Origin: a virus
Direction: 5' to 3' (one strand)
IMG/VR virus record: IMGVR_UViG_3300032240_001667
Coordinates: 1-64,000 of that record
Length of the DNA stretch: 64,000 nt
In this document: piece by piece, positions 37,858 through 48,239 of the stretch
Layout of the letters: every line of letters begins with the position of its first letter
Numbering within the stretch: position 1 is the stretch's first letter
The notes under the pieces: model-generated
Seen by the model: only the letters and a program-made list of their open reading frames with translations
What the model was told of the DNA's origin: nothing
Database searches by the model: none
Position numbers and translations under genes: made by a program

Positions 37858-38481
37858 ATGGCATATACACGAGGTAGTAACGCTAACATTATCGTTGGTG
37901 CAGCAGCCCTCTTCACATACGAAGGTGGCACACTATCAGATACAGATCTTCCAGCATACGTTTCAGGAACATCCTTCAAGGATACCCTAACAGCAGATGC
38001 TGACTATCGCAATGTCGGTTATACAACTAATGGTTTGGAAATAGATTTCCAGCCAACATTTGGTGAAGTAACCGTCGATCAGGTATTAGACGTAGCAAAG
38101 TTGTTTAAGCAAGGCATGAAGGTCGAACTTAAGACAACATTCGTTGAGTCAACACTTGAAAATCTCCTGTTTTCATTAGCAGGTAAGAGTTCAGATCTAT
38201 CAATAATTGCTAACAACCCTACACTTAGACTTTCTGCTGGAGACATTGGCGAATGCCCAGTCGAACGTGGATTAGTTGCAGTTGGTCCAGGAACTGGCGA
38301 TTGTGCAGTAGGTTCAGAATTAGAAAGAGTTTATGTCGCATACCGTGCGTTGTCAATTAACAACGTTCAGGTAATGGCAAAGCGTGATGCAGCAACAGAG
38401 TTTGCTGTAACATTTAGACTTCTTCCAAATGACCATGCTTCATATGGTAAGATCGTAGATCGTACCGTTCCAGCAATGTAA
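37858..38481 (+). CDS. major tail (tube) protein, 207 aa
   Basis: I chose the ATG at 37858 with AGAGGTGA upstream; the longer frame from 37807 lies in the leader. The protein has TRGSNANIIVGAAALFTYEG, NVGYTTNGLEIDFQPTFGEV and DQVLDVAKLFKQGMKVELKT, then AVTFRLLPNDHASYGKIVDR. This is the beta-sandwich pattern of tail tube subunits. Codon use is more GC-rich than in the neighbours, as for the capsid gene, and a strong terminator follows, both fitting an abundant protein. Confidence 0.75.
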   Translation: MAYTRGSNANIIVGAAALFTYEGGTLSDTDLPAYVSGTSFKDTLTADADYRNVGYTTNGLEIDFQPTFGEVTVDQVLDVAKLFKQGMKVELKTTFVESTLENLLFSLAGKSSDLSIIANNPTLRLSAGDIGECPVERGLVAVGPGTGDCAVGSELERVYVAYRALSINNVQVMAKRDAATEFAVTFRLLPNDHASYGKIVDRTVPAM

Positions 38482-38500
38482 TAAAACTTAATATGAGAAG

Positions 38501-38527
38501 CCCAATCCTTTAGGGGATTGGGTTTTT
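38501..38527 (+). terminator. intrinsic terminator after the tail tube gene
   Basis: CCCAATCC (38501-38508) pairs with GGATTGGG (38515-38522), followed by TTTTT. Confidence 0.85.
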
Positions 38528-38532
38528 CTTTT

Positions 38533-38541
38533 TGGTATACT
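38533..38541 (+). promoter_or_regulatory. extended -10 promoter TGGTATACT, leaderless gene at 38548
   Basis: The box starts 6 nt after the terminator T-run and ends exactly 6 nt before the ATG at 38548. Confidence 0.65.
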
Positions 38542-38547
38542 TATATA

Positions 38548-39231
38548 ATGGCAACAGAAATATATGAAACAAAAACTATAAAACTAATTGATGGAACAGA
38601 ATTAGAAATTTCACCATTAAAAATAAAGTATCTTAGACTTTTTATGGAAAAGTTTAAAAATGTTAAAATAGCAAAAGATGACTATGAAGCCATATCTGCT
38701 CTTGCTGAATGTGCAAGGGTATGTATGAAACAGTTTAAAACAGAACTATCAGTATCAATTGAGGCATTAGAAGATGCTATAGATCTTAAAACTATTTATG
38801 ATATTTTAGATATAGCAACAGGAATTAAAGTTAATGAAAAATCAGAAGAATCAGTAAAGAAACAGGCAGTTGATAGTGGATCTTCATGGGAAGATTTAGA
38901 TCTAGTTAAATTAGAATCAGAAGCATTTTTATTGGGAATATGGAAAGACTATGATGAACTAGAAAGATCTTTATGTATGCAAGAACTTACAGCGGTATTA
39001 AATATAAAAAGAGAAGAAGAGTACAATAATAAAAAGTTTCTTGCAGCAATGCAAGGAGTAGATTTAGATGAAAACAAAAAAGAAAATAATGCTTGGGAAC
39101 AAATGAAAGCCAGAGTTTTTAGCGGTGGACAAACAGATGATCCAAATGATATAGTTGCACTACAAGGACAAAATGCAGTTAATGCTGGATTTGGCATTGG
39201 ACTAGGCTTAACATATGAAAAAGTAGATTAA
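38548..39231 (+). CDS. tail assembly chaperone, long form, 227 aa
   Basis: The ATG at 38548 matches the leaderless promoter; the longer frame begins inside the terminator. The N-terminal 95 residues (TIKLIDGTELEISPLKIKYL, ALEDAIDLKTIYDILDIATG) are paralogous to the short gene at 39284. The C-terminal part (WEDLDLVKLESEAFLLGIWK, MQELTAVLNIKREEEYNNKK) resembles the distal domain normally produced by a programmed frameshift in siphoviruses. It should bind the tape measure during tail assembly. Confidence 0.7.
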   Translation: MATEIYETKTIKLIDGTELEISPLKIKYLRLFMEKFKNVKIAKDDYEAISALAECARVCMKQFKTELSVSIEALEDAIDLKTIYDILDIATGIKVNEKSEESVKKQAVDSGSSWEDLDLVKLESEAFLLGIWKDYDELERSLCMQELTAVLNIKREEEYNNKKFLAAMQGVDLDENKKENNAWEQMKARVFSGGQTDDPNDIVALQGQNAVNAGFGIGLGLTYEKVD

Positions 39232-39246
39232 AAAATAAGCCTGTTA

Positions 39247-39255
39247 TGGTATAAT
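39247..39255 (+). promoter_or_regulatory. extended -10 promoter TGGTATAAT
   Basis: It precedes the short chaperone gene at 39284 by 28 nt, with TTGGAGGAA as ribosome binding site. Confidence 0.6.
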
Positions 39256-39283
39256 TAACTAACAAAACCTATTGGAGGAAATA

Positions 39284-39601
39284 ATGTCAGAAAAGACAAA
39301 GGTAAAAAGCATCACATTATTGGACGGAACTTCTGTTGAAGTTAAGCCATTAAAGATTTCACTACTAAAGCCATTTATGAAAAGATTTCAAGATTTGGCA
39401 TCAGTAGCAGAAAACAATGATGCATCTATGGATGTTCTTTTAGATTGTGTAGAAATTGCATTTAAACAATACAAGCCAGAACTTGCAGAATCTCGTGAAG
39501 CACTAGAAGACAACATTGATTTGCCAACAGTTTATGAAGTCATTGACGCAGCATCAGGTATTCAACTTACTGATACTTCTTCGTTATTAACAACAAGATA
39601 A
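39284..39601 (+). CDS. tail assembly chaperone, short form, 105 aa
   Basis: The ATG at 39284 follows GGAGGAA. VKSITLLDGTSVEVKPLKIS and SREALEDNIDLPTVYEVIDA align with the N-terminal domain of the long form at 38548. The protein ends soon after that domain. Having separate genes for a short and a long form, long first, may replace the usual frameshift. It lies directly upstream of the tape measure. Confidence 0.7.
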   Translation: MSEKTKVKSITLLDGTSVEVKPLKISLLKPFMKRFQDLASVAENNDASMDVLLDCVEIAFKQYKPELAESREALEDNIDLPTVYEVIDAASGIQLTDTSSLLTTR

Positions 39602-39626
39602 AAAAGAAAATGGGGTGTTATGAAAA

Positions 39627-42600
39627 GTGTCAGATGTAAATGCTAATATTGGTATACATTTTGATACTGCCAACGCCCTTGCACAATTAAGACAGTTACA
39701 GGCTGGTCTTAGTAAGTTTAATCAATCCCTTACAGAGGGAAACATTGCTGCTGCAAATGCACAAAAAGGAATAAATGCACAACTAGTTCAGTCTATAAAT
39801 TCTACTGGACAGTTTGTAGCATCACAAAAATCAATTGCATCAAGTACTGCCTCTTTTACTGATGCACTTGAAAAAAATAAACTTAGCATGGGGCAATACT
39901 TTAGGTATACCTCTGCAGCAGCAACACTTAATAGCAATTCTCTTCAAGGCTTTTTTACAAAAGAAAAAGAAATTTTAACTCGTGCAAGTAAAGATAGAGT
40001 TAAAGCATTACAAAGTCAATACATTCAATTAAATAATGCAAATGGTGAATTTGTAAAAGTATTACAAGTTATGCCAAAACATCTTGCAACCGTAAATGGT
40101 CAATATGCAGACTATGCAACAAGAGTTCAGATGGCTGCACAACGCCAACAAATGCTTAATCAATTAATTCAACAAGGATCAACACAACTTCTTAATTTTG
40201 GTAAAAATACACAATGGGCTGGAAGACAGTTGATGGTTGGTTTGACTGTTCCACTTACAATCCTTGGCTCTACTGCAGCAAAAACATTTAGGGACATGGA
40301 ACAGGCAACTGTAGATTTCCAAAGAGTTTACGGAGATATGTTTACCAGCAATGGTGCAACAGATAAAGCAGTTGCAGACATTAGAGCACTAGGAAAAGAA
40401 TTTACAAAATTTGGTGTCGCAGCAACAGATACAATGAAGTTAGCAGCACAAGTTGCTGCAATGGGATTAACTGGTAGTGCATTAAATGCACAAGTTACAG
40501 CAGCAACAAAACTTTCTGTTCTTGGCCAAGTGTCACAACAAGATGCTCTTAACACAACTATTTCTTTGCAAAATGCATTCGGTATATCATCTGACGAACT
40601 TGCTAAAAAAATTGATTATCTAAATGCTGTAGAAAACCAAACAATTTTATCTATTCAAGATATGACTACTGCAATTCCAAAAGCAGCACCAGTTGTAAAA
40701 CAACTTGGTGGAAATGTTGAAGATTTGGCATTCTTCCTTACCGCAATGCGTGAAGGTGGAATTAATGCATCTGAAGGTGCTAACGCCTTAAAGTCATCTC
40801 TTGCATCTATAATTAATCCAAGCAAAAAAGCAACAGAGTTATTGTCGTCATTTGGAATTAGCATAAAGGGAATTGTTGATGCTAATGCTGGAAATCTCAA
40901 GGGAACTGTAATTGGACTTGCAAAAGCCTTAGATACACTAGCACCACTTGATAGAGCAAGAGCAATTGAAACAATGTTTGGTAAATTCCAGTTTGCTCGT
41001 ATTTCTACATTACTTCAAAATATTACTAAATCTGGATCACAAGCAGCAACAGCATTAAGTCTTGCAGGTGCTTCAACTGCGGAACTTGCAATTTTATCTC
41101 AAAGAGAAATGAGCAAAGTAGAAAATGCAGTAGGAGTAAAATTTCAAAAGTCAATTGAAAATATTAAAATTCAATTAATGCCAATTGGAAAAGCATTTTT
41201 ACAAGCAGTTACACCAGTTGTACAATTTGTTGGAAAAATATTGGAAAAGTTTAATAACCTTAGTGACGGTACTAAAAAGTTTGTTATTGGAACCATTGCA
41301 GTTCTTGGTGGAATAGCACCAGTTGTTTTGATGACAGTTGGTTTGATTGCAAACGGTGCAGCAAACCTTATGAAATTTTTTGGAATGCTTCGTGGAAGCA
41401 TGGCAAAGTTAAATGGTCAAAATTCTGTATTGGGTGGCGGTTTTGATTATTTAACACAAGCAGAAATTGAAAACCTTGCACAATCACAAGCATTACATAC
41501 ATCACATAAAGAATTAATATCAACATTTAATGTTGAAGCAGAATCTTTAAACCTTTTAGCAACAGCGTATGCAAATGCTGCATCTCAGGCAAGATCTCTT
41601 GCATCTGGATCACCAGGATTATTTAATGCAAAGCCTGGTGCAGCGGGTGCAGTTTCAAACTTGCCAAGAACTAAATTTGCAAATGGAGGCGTTGTTCCTG
41701 GTAGTGGAAACGAAGATACTGTTCCTGCAATGCTTACACCTGGAGAAGTTGTCCTTACAAAAGATACAGTTAATAATAACTCAGAACTTGTTTCAGCATT
41801 AATAAATGGAAAAATTAAAAAATATAGTCAGGGTCCAGGGAAAAAAACAATTGATGGAAGGCAGTCTCTTGCAGTAAGAGCGGCAACCATTCAAAGTAGC
41901 CTACAAATTCCTGGTGCAGAGGGATGGAATGGAAGAATTGAATCACTTGTTGCAGGAGTTCTTGCCGATGGAGAAAAGGCAACACAAAGAATTGTTCAAT
42001 TTGCAAAAGACTCTGGTAGAGATATTTCAGCAAGCCAACTAACTGCTTTAGAAGAAGAGCGTCATAAAATGCTTGATGCATTAGAGTCAGGTGCATCAGA
42101 AATTCTTAATGATAAAGGCACTGAAAAAGTTAAAAAGGCTAGTGCTAGTGTTGCTAAAAATTGGCTTAAACAAAAGGCTATTGCAGAAGGTGTTCCAGTT
42201 GAAGGAAATACAAATTTATTTAATGCTTTACTTCCACAGGGTAGGCAATCAGAAAATCCACAAGAAGGTCATCAAACATTAGCAAAAATTGTTCCATTAG
42301 ATCAGGTTGCTAAAGATATAAACATAGTTAAAGATGCTGCAGTAAAAGATTTAAATACAACTGTCGATGCACTTAAGGAGGCTGGTTATGGAAAACCAGG
42401 TGGACCTGCAATGCCGTCCACAAGAGTAGTTAGCCTTACAACCGCAGCAGAAACGGGTTCTGTAAATAGGCAACTTGCTGAAACCACACCAGAAGGACAG
42501 CAAGCATATTTAGCAGATTACTCATTAAAGACAGGGAAACAAACATCATCTATGGCAGTGCCATATTTAGAAGATGTTAAAACCCTCGGTCCAGAAAGAT

Positions 42601-45600
42601 GGAAAAATGTAACAAAGGCTATGGGTATTAAATTTGATACTGTAGCACAAGATTTTAAAAAGTTTGATGATGACTATGTTAGAAATGTTGAAGATTGGAT
42701 TTCTAAAAATCCTGGTGGATTTTTTAATGATTCTGTTAAAGAAGAAATTTTGTCTGCAACTCGTGCCAATGCTCCAAAATCTGTTCAAACAATATTAAAT
42801 GCCTCAGATCAAATTTTTGTTGCAATAAGAACATCCCTTGATGAAGTTACAAGAAAAATTATTACCGATTTTGCTAATAAAAATGGTTTAGATGTTCCCT
42901 CTATTGCAAGAGAAGGAGATAACAATCATGCTCGTTTAGGAAAAATTGAAGCAAGAACAGTTGGTTCTGCAGTAGGAAGCGTTGCTGGTACAACTCCATC
43001 TGAAATTAAAAAGAATACAAAGGCTGAAGTAGAAGCAATTATTTCAGCAAAGAAAGCAGGAGCAGAATTAGGATCGGCAGCAACAGATGGAATAAGAGGT
43101 CCATCAGGAACCGATGCAAAATCACCATCTAAAAAGGGCATCAATGCAGGTAAGGAAGTTGGCGATGGCCTTATTGTTGGAATGCAAGAAAAAGAACTTG
43201 AAGTTGCATCTCAAGCAGGCAAACTTGGAAAATCTGCAATACCCACAATGCAAGGCGATAAGGTAGATGTTGGTAATAAAGCATTCTATGATGAAATGAA
43301 TAATCCAGCAGATCGTGAAGAAAGGCAAGTCTTTAAATCAGAAGATAGACAGAGAAGAAAACTTGCAACTATAAGCAGTTCAAAACTATCAAAAATAGTT
43401 GAACAACATACAAAAGATCTTGCAAACTCTACAGAGTCTTCTGTTTTGACTCAACAAGAAATTAATAAGAATCTTAAAGAAAGTGCAATCGCTACAGCAA
43501 AAGCAAAAATAGCAGATCAAAAACTTGCATTGCAAAAAGAAGAGGCTGCATTAATTCCAAATGGATCACAGACTGGAAACATACCATCTACCTATGTAAG
43601 TAATTCTGAAGCACAAGATATTGCAGCAGATATTGCAAGAGACAAAAATGGTCAAATTATTATGGATCCTCAAACCAATTCTCCATATACTAAAAAACAA
43701 CTTAATGAAATTAAGCGGGGAATGCGTAGAGAAAGGGTTGGACAATTTTCTGGTAAAGCAGCAGGAGCATTAGGTGTTGCTACTATGGTATCTGGTGCAA
43801 TGGGAGCACCAGGACAAGTTACTGCTGGACTTGGAATTGCATCCACAGTAGCCTCATTAGCCCCAGCACTTGCAGGTATGGGACCTGTAGGAATAGCAGT
43901 AACATCAATAGCAGCAGCAGGTGCAGCAGCATTATATCTTAAAAATAAATTTGATGAAATGGTATCTGCACAAGTAAAATATGTTGAGTCTGTTTCTGCA
44001 ACAACAGAAAAAATGAAAAAAATTGGCGAAATAACTGGAAAGGTTGGAGCATCTGAACTTTATACAAAGTTAAGAGCAGAAGGGTCTTCAAACGCCTACA
44101 CATCTTCTTTTGAAAGAGGAAAGCAGCAATTTGGAACAGACTTTTTATCATCAGATGTAGGAAAAGCAATAAATAAAGGTTTTGTTTCAGATCTTGCAGT
44201 ATCTGGTTCAAAAAAAGCAGCAGAAACTTTAGCATTACAACTTTCAACATATATTTCTGACGGAGTTCTTAGTGCTGAACAAGCATATAGTGTTGCTAGA
44301 CAAATCGGATTAAATCTTGGAAACATGACACTTGGAACACAAATTCAAGGAAAAATTACAGAACTTGTTGGTCCAGATGGAAAAGATATTTTAAATAATC
44401 CATTAGATGTTAGAGTAAGAATAATTCAAGAAAAACAACAAAATAATGCTGTTACAGAACAATCTGCATTAAAGAGTAAAAATACAAGAACTTGGTGGCA
44501 GTACATACTTGGTCTATCAAATCAAGAGCAAGCACAACAGTTTGCAGCATTAAATGCATCTCAATCACAAACACTAGTTACAATTCAGGCACAAAGAGAT
44601 GCACAAAATAAAATGTATGATGATCAAGTCAGAGCACTTGAAGCACAAAAGGCTGCAACAACAGATAAAGCAAAACAACTTGAAATAGATAATAAAATTA
44701 AAACTGCAAGAAAACAACAAGCAGATGATGATGCTGTTTTTGCAAAAAAATCTGCAGAGCAAAGAAAGAAAATTTTAAAAGATTATAATTTAGCATTAAA
44801 AGAAGATAATAAAGGTCGTGAATGGGCAGAAATTACAGTAAATGCAAATGCAGTATTGCAAGCATCTGCTGCTTCTGTAAAGGCAAAATTTACTGGAGAT
44901 TCTGCCCCTATTGCAAATGCTCTTTTAGCAAAAACAAAAGACTTAAAATCACAAGCAATTGAGTTGCAAATAAATACTATGGTTGCTGGAGGAGATTTAG
45001 ATCCAACATCAGCAATTGCAATTTTGGATATGTTTGGTAAAGATGAAAAGGGTATGATGAAAACCCTTACAACTGCATTAGAATTACATGACCCAGGTAA
45101 AGTACAAGAATTAATTACATTAACACAGTCACTTGGTGGAAAACTTGGATTAAAAATATTAGTAGATCTTGGTGCAGAAAAAGATCCTGTAAAATTTGCA
45201 AATGAAATGAATACTTTGCAACTACTTTCTCAATTAGATAGCAAAGAAATTAATATAAAAGTATTTTTACAAAAATCAGGAAACCTAGAAAGCCTTAGTT
45301 CATTATTAGATAAAATTGATCAAAAAGTTGGAAAAAATGGAATTACCCTCAAAGTTCTTCAAGATGTTCAAAAGGTTGATCCAAATATGCCTGACCTTAG
45401 TGGGCTTATTGCTGATTGGCAAAAGTATAAAGACCAACCAGCATCTATTCAAAAATCTGTTTTATTAACTTATACCTCTATTTATAAAACAATTGGCACA
45501 GATGAAATTGCTAAATATAGAGCAGCACATCCAGAAATGGGTGATGCGAGTGATGCTGAAATACAAGGTAAAATTGCTGCTGATCTTGTTCCAAATAAAA

Positions 45601-48239
45601 TAACTGCACCAGTTATTTCAAAAGATCAAAAGAATCCACCACAAGACTCTGGAACTAAAAAAGTAGATCAAGCATTAATTGACATAAATAAAAGATTAAG
45701 AGATGTTCGTAACTCATCTATCCTTGCAACAGAAAGTATGGCAGAATTATCTGCAGCCCTTGCAAAAACTGGAAGCAAAGCAGTGCTTGATCGTTTTGAT
45801 GGATTGTCACAAAGACTACTTAAATTAGGAAAAACACAACAGTTTACAGATTTCCTTACAGGTTTGGACGAAACTGAATTAGCAAAATATGGAAAGCGTG
45901 TAGTTAAAAAGGGTGTAAATCCTCTTAATGATACAAAAGATAAAACTCTTGATGTTGGTGCTTTTGTATTAAATGATAGAGGTAAAAAGTTTGAGGCTGG
46001 AATTAATCAATCAATTTCTGGAGACTATAACAAAATACAACTTCAATCTTCTATTTCTCAACAACAAGAATTAGTTGCAAGAAAAAAACTTGTTGCACTT
46101 GGATTCAATCAAAAAGATATTCAAACAATGCTTGCAGATGAAAACTATAGAACTCTTATTGCAACTGGCAAAGTTACCAATGAACAAATTAGACAAAATG
46201 CTGTTTTAACACAACAAAATAGAATAGTTGCATCAATAAACTCTCTTTATCAAAGTCAAGTAGATGCACAAAAAGTTTCGGATAACCAACAAAGAATTCC
46301 AGAAGTTGTTAAAATGTTACAGCAGGCTGGAGTTAATGCAGAAAGTATTAAAGCAGCACTTTCAGATCCACAAATGCTTCAAACTTTAATTGACGGAATG
46401 GATAATTTTGCTACAGCCTCTGCAGAAGTTAGAGATAACTTTAATAAAACATTAGGATATATTGATCAAATTCCAGATAGAAAACTTGTTGAAATTGTTT
46501 ATACACAATCAGATGCAGAAAAAACCATTAATGGTGCAAATGCTGCTATGCAATTATTTGATGCATATAAAAAAATTGATGAAAACTCATTAAAAAATGC
46601 ACAAGGAAATACTTATGCTGGCTTGCAAACTCAAATGGAAAATCTAAATAATCAAGCCAAAATTGCACAAGATGCAATAAATATGACTCAATCAAAAATT
46701 GATACAATGCAACAAGAGGTCGATAAGGCTCAGAGAGATATAGAAACTAATTTTACTAGACCAATTGAAGCAAGACAAAGATCAATAGATTTACTAAATC
46801 GTCAAGTTGAAATAAATTATACAAGACCAATTCAGGCTATACAAGATAGATCAACAATTCTTTCTCATGACCTAGAGGTAATGAATCATGCTGCAGATGC
46901 AATTAATAAAAAATATGACGATCAACAAACAGCCCTTACAAAAATTGCAGAGATTAATAATCAAATTATTCAACAACAGCAACAACAACTTGGTCTTGCC
47001 GATGCCTTAACAAAGGGAGATATTTCTGCTGCTGCAAAGGCTGCCCAAGACATGAGGGCAACAGGTGCAGCAAATTATGCTCAAAACGCACAAGATGCAC
47101 TTCAAAAAGCAAGACAGAATGAAATTGATGCACTACGTGGTGGGATAAGTGGAAAATCAGCAAAAGATATTCAAGAAGAACAATATCAAAATGGATTAAA
47201 AACCTACGATCTAGAACAACAAAAGGCTGTTGTTGATAAACAAATTCTTGGACTTCAAGATGAAATTTATCAGTTAGAACAGTCTAGACTTGCAGCCCAA
47301 GATGCTATTCAAATTAAAACAGATGCAATTGCTAAAATTCAATACGGACTCCTTTTAGATCAACAAAATGCATTAAAGGCAATAAATGATTCTATATTGC
47401 CATTACAACAACAGAGCGATATATTGTTTAATCAAATTTCTATAAATGATCAAAATAGACAAATATCTGGAAAAACAAGAAAAGAATGGGATGATTTATT
47501 GGTTGCAGCAACTGCAACAAAACTACTTGCAGAAGGAGATCTTGCTAGAGCATTAGGTGCAGCAGACTCTGTATCTGGAAGTATAAAGTCAAGTTGGGAT
47601 AGCATATTAGATAGTTATAATAAAATTAAAAGCAAATCAATTGAAATAAAGCAAACAATTATAACTGACTATATAACTGGAACGAAAAAATCTTCTTCTG
47701 GATCTACCGCTCCAACAGGCAAAGCAAATGAACCCGATGCTGCTGGTTTAACATATGACCCTAACGGAGAAAAAGGTAAAACTGCTGAAGAGTTAAAGAA
47801 ATTTGATGATGCTGCAATAGCAAAATATGCAACAGGTGCAGAAGCGGCTGCAGCAGCAGCAAGATTAGCAGAAAAAGCACGACTCGATGCAATCGCAGCC
47901 GATGCAGCAATGTTCCCTGGAGGAAGAAGAGCAGGATATTCAATGGGCGGACTTGTACCTGCTTATTTTGCAACAGGTGGATACGCAATAGGAACTGATA
48001 CCGTTCCAGCAATGCTAACTCCTGGGGAATTTGTAATGAGCAAATATGCTGTAAACCAACATGGTGTTAATACATTAAGAGCAATGAACAACGGCTCTGC
48101 ATCAATAGGAGATTCAGTGTATAATTATAACCTTAACATAAATGTTAGGTCTGATTCAAGTCCAGATGAAATTGCACAAACAGTTATGGCACAAATAAAG
48201 CAAGTAGACTCACAAAGACTTAGGGGAAATAGATTATAA
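39627..48239 (+). CDS. tape measure protein, 2870 aa
   Basis: It starts at a GTG with GGGGTG upstream. The N-terminal region has TP901-type tape measure features: ADIRALGKEFTKFGVAATDT, LAAQVAAMGLTGSALNAQVT, QNAFGISSDELAKKIDYLN. Hydrophobic segments are near residues 555-580 and 1390-1440. FANGGVVPGSGNEDTVPAML (about 690-710) and the related GGYAIGTDTVPAMLTPGEFV near 2790 are repeated PGEF/V motifs common in these proteins. Coiled coils (about 2330-2560) fill much of the C-terminal third. By the usual 0.15 nm per residue, the tail would be about 430 nm long. No lysozyme or peptidase motif was recognised. Confidence 0.9.
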   Translation: MSDVNANIGIHFDTANALAQLRQLQAGLSKFNQSLTEGNIAAANAQKGINAQLVQSINSTGQFVASQKSIASSTASFTDALEKNKLSMGQYFRYTSAAATLNSNSLQGFFTKEKEILTRASKDRVKALQSQYIQLNNANGEFVKVLQVMPKHLATVNGQYADYATRVQMAAQRQQMLNQLIQQGSTQLLNFGKNTQWAGRQLMVGLTVPLTILGSTAAKTFRDMEQATVDFQRVYGDMFTSNGATDKAVADIRALGKEFTKFGVAATDTMKLAAQVAAMGLTGSALNAQVTAATKLSVLGQVSQQDALNTTISLQNAFGISSDELAKKIDYLNAVENQTILSIQDMTTAIPKAAPVVKQLGGNVEDLAFFLTAMREGGINASEGANALKSSLASIINPSKKATELLSSFGISIKGIVDANAGNLKGTVIGLAKALDTLAPLDRARAIETMFGKFQFARISTLLQNITKSGSQAATALSLAGASTAELAILSQREMSKVENAVGVKFQKSIENIKIQLMPIGKAFLQAVTPVVQFVGKILEKFNNLSDGTKKFVIGTIAVLGGIAPVVLMTVGLIANGAANLMKFFGMLRGSMAKLNGQNSVLGGGFDYLTQAEIENLAQSQALHTSHKELISTFNVEAESLNLLATAYANAASQARSLASGSPGLFNAKPGAAGAVSNLPRTKFANGGVVPGSGNEDTVPAMLTPGEVVLTKDTVNNNSELVSALINGKIKKYSQGPGKKTIDGRQSLAVRAATIQSSLQIPGAEGWNGRIESLVAGVLADGEKATQRIVQFAKDSGRDISASQLTALEEERHKMLDALESGASEILNDKGTEKVKKASASVAKNWLKQKAIAEGVPVEGNTNLFNALLPQGRQSENPQEGHQTLAKIVPLDQVAKDINIVKDAAVKDLNTTVDALKEAGYGKPGGPAMPSTRVVSLTTAAETGSVNRQLAETTPEGQQAYLADYSLKTGKQTSSMAVPYLEDVKTLGPERWKNVTKAMGIKFDTVAQDFKKFDDDYVRNVEDWISKNPGGFFNDSVKEEILSATRANAPKSVQTILNASDQIFVAIRTSLDEVTRKIITDFANKNGLDVPSIAREGDNNHARLGKIEARTVGSAVGSVAGTTPSEIKKNTKAEVEAIISAKKAGAELGSAATDGIRGPSGTDAKSPSKKGINAGKEVGDGLIVGMQEKELEVASQAGKLGKSAIPTMQGDKVDVGNKAFYDEMNNPADREERQVFKSEDRQRRKLATISSSKLSKIVEQHTKDLANSTESSVLTQQEINKNLKESAIATAKAKIADQKLALQKEEAALIPNGSQTGNIPSTYVSNSEAQDIAADIARDKNGQIIMDPQTNSPYTKKQLNEIKRGMRRERVGQFSGKAAGALGVATMVSGAMGAPGQVTAGLGIASTVASLAPALAGMGPVGIAVTSIAAAGAAALYLKNKFDEMVSAQVKYVESVSATTEKMKKIGEITGKVGASELYTKLRAEGSSNAYTSSFERGKQQFGTDFLSSDVGKAINKGFVSDLAVSGSKKAAETLALQLSTYISDGVLSAEQAYSVARQIGLNLGNMTLGTQIQGKITELVGPDGKDILNNPLDVRVRIIQEKQQNNAVTEQSALKSKNTRTWWQYILGLSNQEQAQQFAALNASQSQTLVTIQAQRDAQNKMYDDQVRALEAQKAATTDKAKQLEIDNKIKTARKQQADDDAVFAKKSAEQRKKILKDYNLALKEDNKGREWAEITVNANAVLQASAASVKAKFTGDSAPIANALLAKTKDLKSQAIELQINTMVAGGDLDPTSAIAILDMFGKDEKGMMKTLTTALELHDPGKVQELITLTQSLGGKLGLKILVDLGAEKDPVKFANEMNTLQLLSQLDSKEINIKVFLQKSGNLESLSSLLDKIDQKVGKNGITLKVLQDVQKVDPNMPDLSGLIADWQKYKDQPASIQKSVLLTYTSIYKTIGTDEIAKYRAAHPEMGDASDAEIQGKIAADLVPNKITAPVISKDQKNPPQDSGTKKVDQALIDINKRLRDVRNSSILATESMAELSAALAKTGSKAVLDRFDGLSQRLLKLGKTQQFTDFLTGLDETELAKYGKRVVKKGVNPLNDTKDKTLDVGAFVLNDRGKKFEAGINQSISGDYNKIQLQSSISQQQELVARKKLVALGFNQKDIQTMLADENYRTLIATGKVTNEQIRQNAVLTQQNRIVASINSLYQSQVDAQKVSDNQQRIPEVVKMLQQAGVNAESIKAALSDPQMLQTLIDGMDNFATASAEVRDNFNKTLGYIDQIPDRKLVEIVYTQSDAEKTINGANAAMQLFDAYKKIDENSLKNAQGNTYAGLQTQMENLNNQAKIAQDAINMTQSKIDTMQQEVDKAQRDIETNFTRPIEARQRSIDLLNRQVEINYTRPIQAIQDRSTILSHDLEVMNHAADAINKKYDDQQTALTKIAEINNQIIQQQQQQLGLADALTKGDISAAAKAAQDMRATGAANYAQNAQDALQKARQNEIDALRGGISGKSAKDIQEEQYQNGLKTYDLEQQKAVVDKQILGLQDEIYQLEQSRLAAQDAIQIKTDAIAKIQYGLLLDQQNALKAINDSILPLQQQSDILFNQISINDQNRQISGKTRKEWDDLLVAATATKLLAEGDLARALGAADSVSGSIKSSWDSILDSYNKIKSKSIEIKQTIITDYITGTKKSSSGSTAPTGKANEPDAAGLTYDPNGEKGKTAEELKKFDDAAIAKYATGAEAAAAAARLAEKARLDAIAADAAMFPGGRRAGYSMGGLVPAYFATGGYAIGTDTVPAMLTPGEFVMSKYAVNQHGVNTLRAMNNGSASIGDSVYNYNLNINVRSDSSPDEIAQTVMAQIKQVDSQRLRGNRL

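Noticed and set aside
39590-39640. Programmed frameshift from the short chaperone gene
   Set aside because: No convincing slippery heptamer followed by structure; the long gene upstream already has the distal domain.
40328-44326. Several minus-strand frames of 70-100 codons inside the tape measure gene
   Set aside because: All are mirror frames of the tape measure coding sequence, without ribosome binding sites or promoters.
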